DNA of 64,000 nucleotides. It comes from Phil1 sp964612925 (lineage in GTDB: Bacteria > Bacillota > Clostridia > Christensenellales > CAG-138). This document shows, piece by piece, positions 1-8,440 of this stretch. The DNA lies in NCBI GenBank assembly GCA_964612925.1, contig CAZTFU010000009.1, positions 1-64,000 of the forward strand. The letters are read 5' to 3'. Both the position numbers and the translations under genes were made by a program. How positions within the stretch are numbered: position 1 is the stretch's first letter; every line of letters begins with the position of its first letter. Below the pieces are notes generated by a model. That model worked only from the letters and a program-made list of their open reading frames with translations, had not been told where the DNA came from and did no database searches.

Positions 1-22
1 TGCATATGCAAGTGCTTTTTTC

Positions 23-99
23 TGGTCGGGGCGAGGTGATTTGAACACCCGGCCTTTTGGTCCCGAACCAAACGCGCTACCAAGCTGCGCTACGCCCCG
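23..99 (-). tRNA. tRNA-Pro (CGG)
   Basis: Read on the minus strand this folds as a cloverleaf. The acceptor stem CGGGGCG pairs with CGCCCCG, the anticodon loop is TTCGGGA with anticodon CGG, the T-loop is TTCAAAT, and the CCA end is encoded (23-25). It lies 2 bases downstream of tRNA-Thr and is probably in the same transcript. Confidence 0.95.
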
Positions 100-101
100 T
101 G

Positions 102-177
102 TGGAGCCAATGAAGAGATTCGAACTCTTGACCTGCGCATTACGAGTGCGCTGCTCTGCCAACTGAGCCACATTGGC
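102..177 (-). tRNA. tRNA-Thr (CGT)
   Basis: Minus-strand cloverleaf. The acceptor stem GCCAATG pairs with CATTGGC, the anticodon loop CTCGTAA gives anticodon CGT, the T-loop is TTCGAAT, and CCA is encoded (102-104). It is the first tRNA of a two-tRNA unit and has a consensus-like promoter directly upstream. Confidence 0.95.
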
Positions 178-203
178 CTGCGGCTTTACGCCGACAACAT
201 GGA

Positions 204-232
204 ATTATAACATAAGTTTTGCTATCTGTCAC
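204..232 (-). promoter_or_regulatory. promoter of the tRNA-Thr/tRNA-Pro unit
   Basis: On the minus strand a -35 GTGACA (227-232) and a -10 TATAAT (204-209) are separated by 17 bases. The -10 is 26 bases before the tRNA-Thr 5' end. Confidence 0.75.
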
Positions 233-270
233 TACCTTTTAGCAAAATTAGGCTTACATTTTTATTTATA

Positions 271-1818
271 TCAGCTGCAATACTTTTTTACTCCCTGCTT
301 GTCACATTCTGCCGCGCCTTGAGCATTCAATGGCGTTACGTCATATTTTTCAATGTGTTGATCCGTAGGCATAACGTATATCGCTCCGTCTTTTGGGACA
401 GGCAATATTCCCGCGCCCGATTGCGAATTATCCTCTATTGCGGTGGCCACAGCCTCATTCACGCGGACGAGATAACAGCGAGATTCCTTCTTTGCCATCA
501 TGCGCATAAGCTGCTTGCGAACACGGAGCATTACCGTTTCAACATTCAGCACCTTGCCCGTGCCACCGCAATACGGGCATGCGGTTTGCAAAGTGTTCGA
601 TATGCATTGGCGGCTTTTTTTGCGTGTTAATTCTACAAGACCGAGCTGGGTTATGCCAAGCACATGCGATTTTGTACGATCCTTTGCCATCTCCTCGCGC
701 AGTGTTGCAAGCACACGCTCCTTGTCGGCAATTTCCACCATATCAATAAAATCTACTATGATTATGCCGCTTATGTCCCTAAGTCTCAGCTGGCGCGCAA
801 TTTCGCGTGCAGCCTCGCAATTCGTTTCGGTTATGGTTTCCTGTAGATTATCCGTGCCGACGTATTTGCCCGTATTAACGTCAATGGTGGTCAATGCCTC
901 GGTCTGATCTATCACGATATAGCCGCCGTTCTTCATCCACACCTTATGTGAAAGCGCATTGTTTATTGCATTTTCAAGGCCAAGCTGATCAAATAGATCG
1001 GGAATATCCTCATAGAGTTCAACCCTGTCCTTTAGCGACGGCGATATTATTCCCGCAATAAGCTGTATCCTTTCAAAAAACTCCCTGTCATTTATGGCAA
1101 GCCGCTTTATATCGGGTGTAAAAAGGTCTCGTATCGTTCTGAACACAAGCGGTTCTTCCGCATGGAGCAGTCGCGGTGCGCTCACCTTTTCGCCCTTTTG
1201 CTTTATTCTTCCCCACATACGGGCAAGAAAAGCGAAATCCTCGCGTATTTCTTCCGCGCTTTTGCCTTCCGCGGCGGTGCGCACTATTGCGCCCACGCCA
1301 AACTCGCCGTATACCGATTCCGCGGCATCTCTTAATCGCGTGCGCTCTGCTTCGTCACCTATTCTGCGCGAAACACCGATATAGTTCACCGATGGCATAA
1401 GCACAAGCGTTCTCCCGGGCAATGTTATGTTCGTTGTGACCCGTGCGCCCTTTGTTCCTCCAGGTTCCTTTATGATCTGCACCATTATTTCCTGGCCGAT
1501 CTTTACTATATCCTTTATGTTCAAAGCGGCATTGTTTGTATGGACTTCCTTACCGTTAAACACAAAATCCTGCTTATCATGCTGAATGTCGCCCGCAAAA
1601 AGATATGCGTTCTTATCAAGGCCGATATCCACGAATGCCGCCTGCATACCGGGCAAAACATTCTGCACTCTTCCCTTGTATATATTCCCTACAAGCCTTT
1701 CCCGTCCGCGCCTTTCGATATATATTTCGCTCGGTTCGCCCTGTTCAAGCAGTACGGCCCTTGTTTGATACGGGTTGACATCAACAATTATTTCCTTGTC
1801 CGCTACAATCTCGCTCAT
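271..1818 (-). CDS. rng: ribonuclease G/E family endoribonuclease
   Basis: RNase E/G family enzyme, a single-strand endoribonuclease acting in rRNA and mRNA processing. The 515 residues show an N-terminal S1 domain (about 38-125, with GNIYKGRVQNV), the DNase I-like catalytic part with metal-ligand Asp in TIDVNTG (D313) and IIIVDF (D356), and the zinc-link CPYCGGTG (C414, C417). It lacks the long C-terminal scaffold of RNase E, so it is RNase G-like. It is the last gene of a minus operon, after the radical SAM-linked protein (12-base gap), an order common in Clostridia. No strong SD sits right before the ATG, so translation may be coupled to the upstream gene. Confidence 0.93.
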   Translation of the reverse strand: MSEIVADKEIIVDVNPYQTRAVLLEQGEPSEIYIERRGRERLVGNIYKGRVQNVLPGMQAAFVDIGLDKNAYLFAGDIQHDKQDFVFNGKEVHTNNAALNIKDIVKIGQEIMVQIIKEPGGTKGARVTTNITLPGRTLVLMPSVNYIGVSRRIGDEAERTRLRDAAESVYGEFGVGAIVRTAAEGKSAEEIREDFAFLARMWGRIKQKGEKVSAPRLLHAEEPLVFRTIRDLFTPDIKRLAINDREFFERIQLIAGIISPSLKDRVELYEDIPDLFDQLGLENAINNALSHKVWMKNGGYIVIDQTEALTTIDVNTGKYVGTDNLQETITETNCEAAREIARQLRLRDISGIIIVDFIDMVEIADKERVLATLREEMAKDRTKSHVLGITQLGLVELTRKKSRQCISNTLQTACPYCGGTGKVLNVETVMLRVRKQLMRMMAKKESRCYLVRVNEAVATAIEDNSQSGAGILPVPKDGAIYVMPTDQHIEKYDVTPLNAQGAAECDKQGVKKYCS

Positions 1819-1830
1819 TTCACAAGTGCC

Positions 1831-2493
1831 TTAAACGGGCGTACTCCTCCCGCCTATAAATTCAACGCTTTGCCTGTGCACACTGTGTTCGCGTTCCTTG
1901 CCGCATTGCTTTGCAAGCGCACCAAGCATCAGTTCGATGTTAAGGCTACCCGCCGTATTAAGTACGCCCTTAACGGTCATTGCGGCGCACCCGTTTTTAG
2001 AGCCGACATCAACGCTTATTATCTGCGGGCGAATGTCAACATTCTTCATGCCACCCTTTGTGCGCTTTTCAACTATTATTTCACCGGAAAGCAACCCTTC
2101 AACATCCTTTGCAAGCTCACCTTCATCCGTATCCTCATCAAATGTGATGCAATACACCGCACTTTCAAGCAGTGCCGTAAGTGACGGCAGCTTTTCTTCA
2201 ACGGCATAAGCTTCCTTAAACTCAAACCCGTCGGGCATTTCGGCATTTACCCTTGAAACGAATTCGTCGGCATTCATATCCCCGTTCAGTTTTACGTCTA
2301 TCCATTCGGCATCGCTTGTATACCCCGTGGACAGCGCAGTAGCGAATGAGAGCAGCGGATGCGGATTGAACCCCTGCGAATAGCCCAGCGGTATCATGGC
2401 GCGTCTGAAGGCACGCTGAAGCAAACGGAGTATATCCAAGTGCGAAACAAAGCGCGCCGTTCCGTTTTTAGTTAATCTTGCAATAAGTCGCAT
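1831..2493 (-). CDS. radical SAM-linked protein (TIGR03936/DUF2344 type)
   Basis: About 220 residues. The family is known mainly by its constant position beside a B12-binding radical SAM protein; its biochemical function is not established. The N-terminus (MRLIARLTKNG, then FVSHLDILRLLQRAFRRA and GFNPHP) matches the family pattern. The chosen ATG at 2493 starts at that pattern; an upstream in-frame start at 2523 would add ten poorly conserved residues inside the neighbouring gene. The first 26 bases overlap the 3' end of the radical SAM gene, which suggests translational coupling. Confidence 0.85.
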   Translation of the reverse strand: MRLIARLTKNGTARFVSHLDILRLLQRAFRRAMIPLGYSQGFNPHPLLSFATALSTGYTSDAEWIDVKLNGDMNADEFVSRVNAEMPDGFEFKEAYAVEEKLPSLTALLESAVYCITFDEDTDEGELAKDVEGLLSGEIIVEKRTKGGMKNVDIRPQIISVDVGSKNGCAAMTVKGVLNTAGSLNIELMLGALAKQCGKEREHSVHRQSVEFIGGRSTPV

Positions 2494-4309
2494 ATTTCTC
2501 TCCAAAGCAGCCGTTGCAGCCAAGTCTGCAATCCTTTGTTACCTGTGCCTTATAGGCCCGTTCGTGTTCGCGAACAAGATATTCCTTTGTTACCACCGCG
2601 TCTATATGATCCCACGGCAGTGCCTCGTCAAGCGCTCTTCGCCTGTGTGCATACATATCGGGGTCAATGCTTTCATGTGCAAACGCTTCCTGCCATGCCT
2701 CAAGCTTAAAGTGTTCATCCCACGAATCAAAGCGAGCCCCGTTTTGCCAAGCGCGTTCCACCACGTTAGCAAGCCGCCTGTCCCCGCGGGCAAAAACGGC
2801 TTCAAGCACGCTTATATCCGGTTCATGGTACGAGAATTCAACTCCCCTTATGCCCTTGAGCGCATTTTTAAGCAGCTTTTGCTTTTCTATAAGCGTTTCT
2901 TTCCTGTCCTGCGGTTCCCATTGGAATGGCGTAAAGGGCTTGGGTACAAAGCTTGATGCGCTTACGCTGAGTCTTAATCCCTTGCCGCGTTTTTCCTTGG
3001 GCATTGAGTAGAACAGTGCGGAAACCTTGCGCGCAAGCTCCGCAATGCCGAGTATATCCTCCTCTGTTTCCGTGGGAAGTCCTATCATAAAATAAAGTTT
3101 TACTCCGTTCCAACCCGAAGAGAATGCATCTCCCACCGCACGCAGAAGGTCTTCTTCACTTACGCCCTTGTTAATCGCATCCCTCAGCCGCTGTGTGCCC
3201 GCCTCCGGTGCAAAAGTCAAACCTGCCTTTCGCACGGACTGCATCCTTTCAAGGTCCTCCTTCAAAAAGCTGTCTATTCTCAGCGAGGGCAGTGAAACGG
3301 ACACATGATCGTTGCCGAAGCGGTCTATTATGGTCGGCACAAGCTCGTGAATATGCGAATAATCACCCGAGCTCAACGAAAAAAGCGATACTTCATCATA
3401 TCCCGTGCAGCTTATAAGCTCATCAGCCTGATTCAGCACGGTTTCCATTTTTCTTTCCCTTATGGGTCTGTATATAAACCCTGCTTGGCAGAAGCGACAG
3501 CCCTTTGTACAGCCGCGGAAAAGTTCCAGCGCAATTCTGTCGTGCACTATGGGAATATAAGGAACTATGGGCTTTTTTATATGTTGCGCCCTGTCAAGAT
3601 CCACAAGAATGCGACGATGTATCTTTTCGGGTGCCGAATCATCCGTTCTTTCAAGACACATGTAATCGCCGTTTTCATTTCTCTTTTCCTTATAAAGTGA
3701 GGGCACATATACGCCAGGTATCCTTGCAAGCTCCTTAAGTATATCCCGCCTGCAAAGGCCGTTCTTTCGCCCCTCAAGCACGGCATTGCATACGTCAATG
3801 CTCATTTCCTCTCCGTCGCCTATCATCACCGCATCCATAAAATCGGCAATAGGTTCGGGATTGCAGGCACAGCCGCCGCCTGATACAACTATCGGCTCAT
3901 CATCGGCCCTGTCGCGGGAATAGAAGTGTATTCCCGCAAGGTCAAGCATGGTGAGAATGTTTGTATAGCACATTTCATACAGCAGCGAAAAGCCCACTAT
4001 ATCGCACTGTTTAAGCGGTGTGCGAGTTTCAAGCGTAAACATCGGTACATTGTTTTCGCGCATGGCTTTTTCCATGTCGGGCCACGGAGCAAAGCACCTT
4101 TCGCAGGCGAACTCATCATGCGAATTTATAACCTCATACAATATGCGCGAACCGAGATGGCTCATGCCTATTTCGTAAACATCGGGAAAGCACAGCGCAA
4201 ACCTTAACTGTGCTTCTTCTTTTATTATGCTGTTCAGCTCGCCGCCGGTATAACGCGCCGGCTTTTCAACGCTAAGCAGCAGCTTATCTTTAAGTACGAC
4301 CTTATCCAA
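2468..4309 (-). CDS. B12-binding domain-type radical SAM protein (TIGR03960 type)
   Basis: A 613-residue radical SAM protein. The [4Fe-4S]-binding CxxxCxxC is seen in FRGCTKGCRFCQAGF, followed by a TIM-barrel-like region (EVSLFSLSSGDYS, LTFAPEAGTQRLR, GVKLYFMIGLPTE). The N-terminal part (VEKPARYTGGELNSI, then a domain with GGGCACNPEPIADFMDAVMIGDGE) is typical of this family. The TTG at 4309 was chosen as start because GGAGG lies 6 bases upstream (4316-4320). An upstream ATG at 4372 would overlap the M50 gene and add 21 atypical residues. Substrate unknown; the linked downstream gene suggests a shared task. Confidence 0.88.
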   Translation of the reverse strand: MDKVVLKDKLLLSVEKPARYTGGELNSIIKEEAQLRFALCFPDVYEIGMSHLGSRILYEVINSHDEFACERCFAPWPDMEKAMRENNVPMFTLETRTPLKQCDIVGFSLLYEMCYTNILTMLDLAGIHFYSRDRADDEPIVVSGGGCACNPEPIADFMDAVMIGDGEEMSIDVCNAVLEGRKNGLCRRDILKELARIPGVYVPSLYKEKRNENGDYMCLERTDDSAPEKIHRRILVDLDRAQHIKKPIVPYIPIVHDRIALELFRGCTKGCRFCQAGFIYRPIRERKMETVLNQADELISCTGYDEVSLFSLSSGDYSHIHELVPTIIDRFGNDHVSVSLPSLRIDSFLKEDLERMQSVRKAGLTFAPEAGTQRLRDAINKGVSEEDLLRAVGDAFSSGWNGVKLYFMIGLPTETEEDILGIAELARKVSALFYSMPKEKRGKGLRLSVSASSFVPKPFTPFQWEPQDRKETLIEKQKLLKNALKGIRGVEFSYHEPDISVLEAVFARGDRRLANVVERAWQNGARFDSWDEHFKLEAWQEAFAHESIDPDMYAHRRRALDEALPWDHIDAVVTKEYLVREHERAYKAQVTKDCRLGCNGCFGEKYATYCKIN

Positions 4310-4355
4310 GCTTATCCTCCATAGCCAATATAGCCTTATTTTAAGTTTAACACCT

Positions 4356-5261
4356 CTATCCGCTTCGGTCAATCACTCGCCGCATTTCTTTTATTATTCG
4401 ACCCAATGTCGCTTCCGTTCCAAGCACGGCCATGGCTTCATAAAGTTCCGCCTCGTTTATGCTGCCCAATGTGCGCATTTGCCCGTCGAGCACGATAAAC
4501 ACCGTAATGCCGCTGCCGCGTATCGTTCTTAATGCCTGTTTTGCCGTAACGTTTCTGTCAAGGGCTACCGTATATACGCTTGTTCCAAGTCCCGAACACG
4601 CCCTTTCGCGCGAAAACGCAAGCCGTCGGGTAGGATAAATATCCTGTTCCCGACTTCGCTTTATTGCGGATACCGCCATGAACATGCCAAATACCGCCGC
4701 AACGGGCGGCTGTTTTGCAATCACCGCAATATATATGCCAACGGCAATAACTGCCGTGCCGCAAAGTGCCCCGATAAGTGTGCATATTATGGTTACTTGC
4801 CTGCCGTTAAGCCTTTTTCTGAGCAGGCTTTCAAGCATTCTGCCGCCGTCAAGCGGCACCGCGGGTATCAGATTTACCACTGCCACCGCCATATTCACAC
4901 TTGCGAACGTGTAAACCGTCTGTGAATCAAGTAATCCGCTTTTATAGACATAAAAGCAGCCAAGCCCCGCAAAAAGGCTGAATATCGGCCCCGTTGACGC
5001 AATAAACAGCTCATCCGCCACATTCGGCCTTGAGCCCGACAGCGTTGCGCACAGCCCCACGGGAGTAAGCTCTATTTCATCCACATGTCTGCCCGTTACC
5101 ATTGCCGCAAGCGTATGCGCACATTCATGCAGCGTCAGCACAACTATGCTTATCGCCATATCTCCCGCCCTGTTCATAAGCACAGCCAAAAGCATAGCGG
5201 CAAATGCGGCCACGCTTATGCATATGTTCGTTCTGCCTATGCTGAATAGCCTAAGCTTCAC
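4356..5261 (-). CDS. spoIVFB: site-2-type M50 metalloprotease, SpoIVFB-like
   Basis: Polytopic membrane zinc protease of the S2P/SpoIVFB family. In Bacillus, SpoIVFB cleaves pro-sigma-K during sporulation. Visible motifs are HECAH (H45, E46, H49) in the first membrane part and NLIPAVPLDGGR (130-141), which supplies the third metal ligand. The C-terminal third (after about residue 205) resembles a CBS-type regulatory region. The ATG overlaps the stop of the SpoIVFA-like gene by 4 bases. Assignment to SpoIVFB rather than another M50 enzyme rests on the SpoIVFA-like partner and the rodA-to-rng gene order. Confidence 0.85.
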   Translation of the reverse strand: MKLRLFSIGRTNICISVAAFAAMLLAVLMNRAGDMAISIVVLTLHECAHTLAAMVTGRHVDEIELTPVGLCATLSGSRPNVADELFIASTGPIFSLFAGLGCFYVYKSGLLDSQTVYTFASVNMAVAVVNLIPAVPLDGGRMLESLLRKRLNGRQVTIICTLIGALCGTAVIAVGIYIAVIAKQPPVAAVFGMFMAVSAIKRSREQDIYPTRRLAFSRERACSGLGTSVYTVALDRNVTAKQALRTIRGSGITVFIVLDGQMRTLGSINEAELYEAMAVLGTEATLGRIIKEMRRVIDRSG

Positions 5262-5926
5262 GCTTGCCTATCCACATCAAAGTATTCGGATGGGGACACG
5301 GGTCTGCCGTTCACCTTTGTTTCAATATAGAGAATATCTCCCCTTTCCGTTTCTCCTATGCTATCCGTTGTTTCAAGCGGCTGACCCTCTTCAACGCTGA
5401 CGGTTTTAAGCCCATAACAGTACAACTCTGTTTTTCCGTCGCTGATGCAGACGAACGTGCCAAGTTCTCCATCCTCTCCCACCTGCTTTACGTTGCCGCT
5501 GAGCCGTGCATAAACATACTGGTCGTCGCTTGAGGCTATGCTTACAAGCTCATTATCCGTTCCGCATAGGCTTGCGCTTCCCTTTGCTGGCAACGTCATA
5601 AGCTGCTTTGGCGCAAGCACCTCAAGCATTCCGGGCATTTCGACAAACCTAAGCTTGCCGAGCATTTCGTCAAGCTTATCGCCATTTTCTTCACTTCCGT
5701 TTTCAAACTGAGTCTGCACTATGGCACCATCCTCATTTGAGTGGAGCTTCACCATCAATGCCGCGGCACATGCCAATGCACACAATCCGATTTTAACGGT
5801 CATTGACGAAGCGGATACCCTTGCGTTTCTGCCGCGACCCCTTTCTCTTTTAGGAAAATGTCTTTTGCCCATGCCTGAGCTTTCGGTTACAAACGCTCCC
5901 GTTTCCGCCTTGTTGTTTCTTTCCAT
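5258..5926 (-). CDS. SpoIVFA-like membrane protein with degenerate LytM (M23) domain
   Basis: About 222 residues: a basic cytoplasmic N-terminus (KRHFPKRERGRGRNARV), one membrane segment (IGLCALACAAALMV), then an extracytoplasmic region ending in an M23-like fold (GTFVCISDGKTELYCYG, later ILYIETKVNGRPVSPSEYF). The zinc-binding His residues of active M23 peptidases are absent, as expected for a SpoIVFA-type regulator that holds SpoIVFB inactive. Start ATG 5926 was chosen because GGGGGTGG lies just upstream; earlier in-frame starts have none. The 4-base overlap with spoIVFB supports a stoichiometric pair. Confidence 0.75.
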   Translation of the reverse strand: MERNNKAETGAFVTESSGMGKRHFPKRERGRGRNARVSASSMTVKIGLCALACAAALMVKLHSNEDGAIVQTQFENGSEENGDKLDEMLGKLRFVEMPGMLEVLAPKQLMTLPAKGSASLCGTDNELVSIASSDDQYVYARLSGNVKQVGEDGELGTFVCISDGKTELYCYGLKTVSVEEGQPLETTDSIGETERGDILYIETKVNGRPVSPSEYFDVDRQA

Positions 5927-5988
5927 ATAAAACCACCCCCGCGTAAAATACATATGCGCAAGGGGTGGTAGTAAATACGATCGTGCAT

Positions 5989-7149
5989 CTATTTTTTCTC
6001 CGGCCGCCGCATCCACACGTTTTCGACAATGCCCACGGCTATCATATTCGTAAGCAGATTTGAACCGCCATAGCTTATAAACGGAAGCGGTATGCCCGTG
6101 ACGGGCATAAGGCCTATTGTCATGCCTATGTTTTCAAACACATGTGCAAGCAACATGCCCGCGCACCCCGCAACAAGACACATCCCAAAGTAGTCCTTGG
6201 CATGAACGGCTATCCATATCCACCTGAATATAAGCACAAAAAATGCAACTATCAAAAGGGTGCCGCCGACAAAACCAAGCCCCTCGACTATCCCCGCGAA
6301 TACAAAATCCGTGTGCCTTTCGGGAACAAAGCGAAGCTGTGCAAGCGTACCCGCAGAGAAATAACCCTTTCCGTAAAGCTTGCCCGAACCTATCGCTATT
6401 TTGGATTGCAACACGTTATATCCCTGTCCCTGCGGGTCAAGCTCGGGGTCAAGGAAAACGGCTATGCGTCCCCTTTGGTCATCGCTAAACACATAGAAAT
6501 ACGCAAGCGGCAAGCCAACGGCTACCGCGCCCGCCGCGGCGGCTATATATCCCCATGAAATCCTTGCAACAAAGAATATCATTATCATTATACACAGCAG
6601 TACAAATGCCGTGCCAAAGTCCGGCTGTACCATTATGAGTAGCGTCGGCCCTATGCAAAGCAGTGCCGCATAGAATATAGACTTAAAGGTTTTCAGTTTA
6701 CCGTCGTGCTTTTCCATATCCGCACTTACGATTTTTGACAGCGCGATAATTACGCATATCTTACAAAGCTCGCCGGGCTGTATTGCCCTGTCTATCGCCT
6801 CAAACACGAACCAGCCTGTTATGCCGCGCTGAGTCTTATCCATTGCTATAAGCAGTACCAGCAATCCCACTATGCCGATATACGCATATTTGATAAGCGG
6901 CTTAAACACCTGCTGATAATCAAATATGATTATTATCAAAAATGCGGCCGCTCCTATAATAAAGTTTACGGCCTGCTTGCTTACATATGTAAGATTAAGC
7001 TTGTCCATATAGTCACCCACGGAACTTTCATCCCCACTAAACGGAGAAGCCATTATGCTCGCTATGCTTATTATGCCGAACGTGACCAGTGCAACCACAA
7101 GCAATATGGTAAGCCAATCTATTCTTTTAAGCAGCTTGATATCAAACAT
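5989..7149 (-). CDS. rodA: rod shape-determining SEDS protein RodA
   Basis: SEDS-family peptidoglycan glycosyltransferase for cell elongation, an integral membrane protein of about 386 residues. Characteristic motifs are LVMVQPDFGTA-like (LIMVQPDFGTAFVLL), FVFAGIVEGLGFVGG, and the C-terminal GIPLPFISYGGSNLLTNMIAVGIV. ATG 7149 (MFDIKLLKRIDW) was preferred over a TTG at 7173 because GGACGGA precedes it. The first 8 bases overlap the upstream lipoprotein gene. Position before spoIVFA/B matches the mre/min-rodA-spoIVF order of many Firmicutes. Confidence 0.92.
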   Translation of the reverse strand: MFDIKLLKRIDWLTILLVVALVTFGIISIASIMASPFSGDESSVGDYMDKLNLTYVSKQAVNFIIGAAAFLIIIIFDYQQVFKPLIKYAYIGIVGLLVLLIAMDKTQRGITGWFVFEAIDRAIQPGELCKICVIIALSKIVSADMEKHDGKLKTFKSIFYAALLCIGPTLLIMVQPDFGTAFVLLCIMIMIFFVARISWGYIAAAAGAVAVGLPLAYFYVFSDDQRGRIAVFLDPELDPQGQGYNVLQSKIAIGSGKLYGKGYFSAGTLAQLRFVPERHTDFVFAGIVEGLGFVGGTLLIVAFFVLIFRWIWIAVHAKDYFGMCLVAGCAGMLLAHVFENIGMTIGLMPVTGIPLPFISYGGSNLLTNMIAVGIVENVWMRRPEKK

Positions 7150-8326
7150 TTCCGTCCGTCCCTGCCGTGTCAAAGGCTTTCAGCATGCCTTCATATATTG
7201 CGATGTATTTGTCTGCCGTGTCGCTGTATACAATGGGTCTGTTCACACGCGAAAAGCTTGCTATGCTTTCGCCGCGTACCAACCTATCAAGTATCATAGT
7301 TCCCTGTGCCGCCGCTTCATAATACGGTTCTATGCACAGGGCATAGATATCATTATCCTCAAAAAGATCATAATTTTCGCCGCTCAAGCCGCAACCGAAT
7401 ATGGTTATGGTTATCTGTGTAAGTAATGCGGGGTTGGGCGTATATTCGCTCTGTACACCCTGCGCGGGTGTGGAATCCGCACTCACCGCCGAATCCGAAA
7501 TCTCATTTGTCGGAGTGGGCGTTGGTGCCCCTTCATTCTTAAAGCGTTTTTGTGCGCGGCTTCTGGCTTTAACCGCCATCTGCACGGCCTCGGCATCACA
7601 GGCGTATATGCCCTTTATGTCTCTGTTATTCAGTATAAAGTCGGCAAGCTCGTCCGTGGCCGCAGCTTCATCGGATGCGGTGCGCACAAAATCACACACA
7701 ACAAATTGAGGGTAATTCTCTTTTATAGAAGCTTCTATGGCCGTATATGACTCCGCCGTATTGCTGCCGTATACCAATATGCGCCCCGATTTAAGGCTTC
7801 TTTCATCCATTCTTTCGGCAAGGGCACGCGCAAGCTCATCATAGTATTCGTTCGTATCGGCCGCAACGTTTGCGCTTATGCCCGAAATATCGCATTCATA
7901 ATATGGTACGACCACCTTCATTCCGAGTGACACTGCCTTTTCTACAGCATCCGAGTTCGCCCCATCGGCGGAAAAAATCATAAGCGCACTAATGCCCTGC
8001 TCGTATGCTTCCGCCACTGCATCAATCATGTCTTCATCCGTTGGCACGCGGAACACCTTTGCCGCATAGCACAGCGTTTGTGCGGTACGCAAAAAGCCGT
8101 ACACGGTAAGCCTTGCCCCATCGCTGCCGTCATCATCTATTATAAGGCCGAGTATAGGGAAATCCTCCTGCTGTAACATGCCTGCGTCATCGTTTTCGGC
8201 CGATTGGTCGATTTTTATGTCTGCATCCGAGTGTGCATTTTGGGATTCATTCATGCCTTCATTGGCACAGCCGAATGAGAAAAGCATAATAAGAGCCATT
8301 GCCGTTGCGGCAATGCGTTTCAACAT
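7142..8326 (-). CDS. substrate-binding lipoprotein (periplasmic binding protein type 1 fold)
   Basis: 394 residues. The N-terminal signal with lipobox (LFSFGC) predicts a membrane-anchored lipoprotein. After a short acidic linker, residues about 55-225 follow the type 1 periplasmic-binding/LacI fold (ILGLIIDDDGSD, GISALMIFSADG, KVVVPYYECDISG, GRILVYGSN), as in sugar-binding ABC proteins. No transporter genes are adjacent. Instead it leads the rodA-spoIVF-rng operon and overlaps rodA by 8 bases. It could sense a cell-wall-related or other small ligand; the ligand cannot be told from sequence. SD GGAGG lies 8 bases before the ATG. Confidence 0.75.
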   Translation of the reverse strand: MLKRIAATAMALIMLFSFGCANEGMNESQNAHSDADIKIDQSAENDDAGMLQQEDFPILGLIIDDDGSDGARLTVYGFLRTAQTLCYAAKVFRVPTDEDMIDAVAEAYEQGISALMIFSADGANSDAVEKAVSLGMKVVVPYYECDISGISANVAADTNEYYDELARALAERMDERSLKSGRILVYGSNTAESYTAIEASIKENYPQFVVCDFVRTASDEAAATDELADFILNNRDIKGIYACDAEAVQMAVKARSRAQKRFKNEGAPTPTPTNEISDSAVSADSTPAQGVQSEYTPNPALLTQITITIFGCGLSGENYDLFEDNDIYALCIEPYYEAAAQGTMILDRLVRGESIASFSRVNRPIVYSDTADKYIAIYEGMLKAFDTAGTDGNV

Positions 8327-8364
8327 TTGAGCTTCCTCCTTTCATTCGGAATGAGTATCAATTG

Positions 8365-8393
8365 ATTTTACACTAAAACGGCCGCTTTGTTAA
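8365..8393 (-). promoter_or_regulatory. promoter of the lipoprotein-rodA-rng operon
   Basis: Minus strand: -35 TTAACA (8388-8393), 17-base spacer, -10 TAAAAT (8365-8370), 38 bases before the lipoprotein start codon. Confidence 0.6.
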
Positions 8394-8440
8394 CCCTTAT
8401 CGGCTTATTTTACAAAGCAGCCATATATTTATGCACAATT

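Noticed and set aside
1..22. hairpin TGCATATGCA with T-run at the window start
   Set aside because: Probably half of a terminator whose other arm lies outside the window; cannot be assigned to a strand or gene.
7142..8326. part of a sugar ABC transporter operon
   Set aside because: No permease or ATPase gene is adjacent; the neighbours are rodA and pgi.
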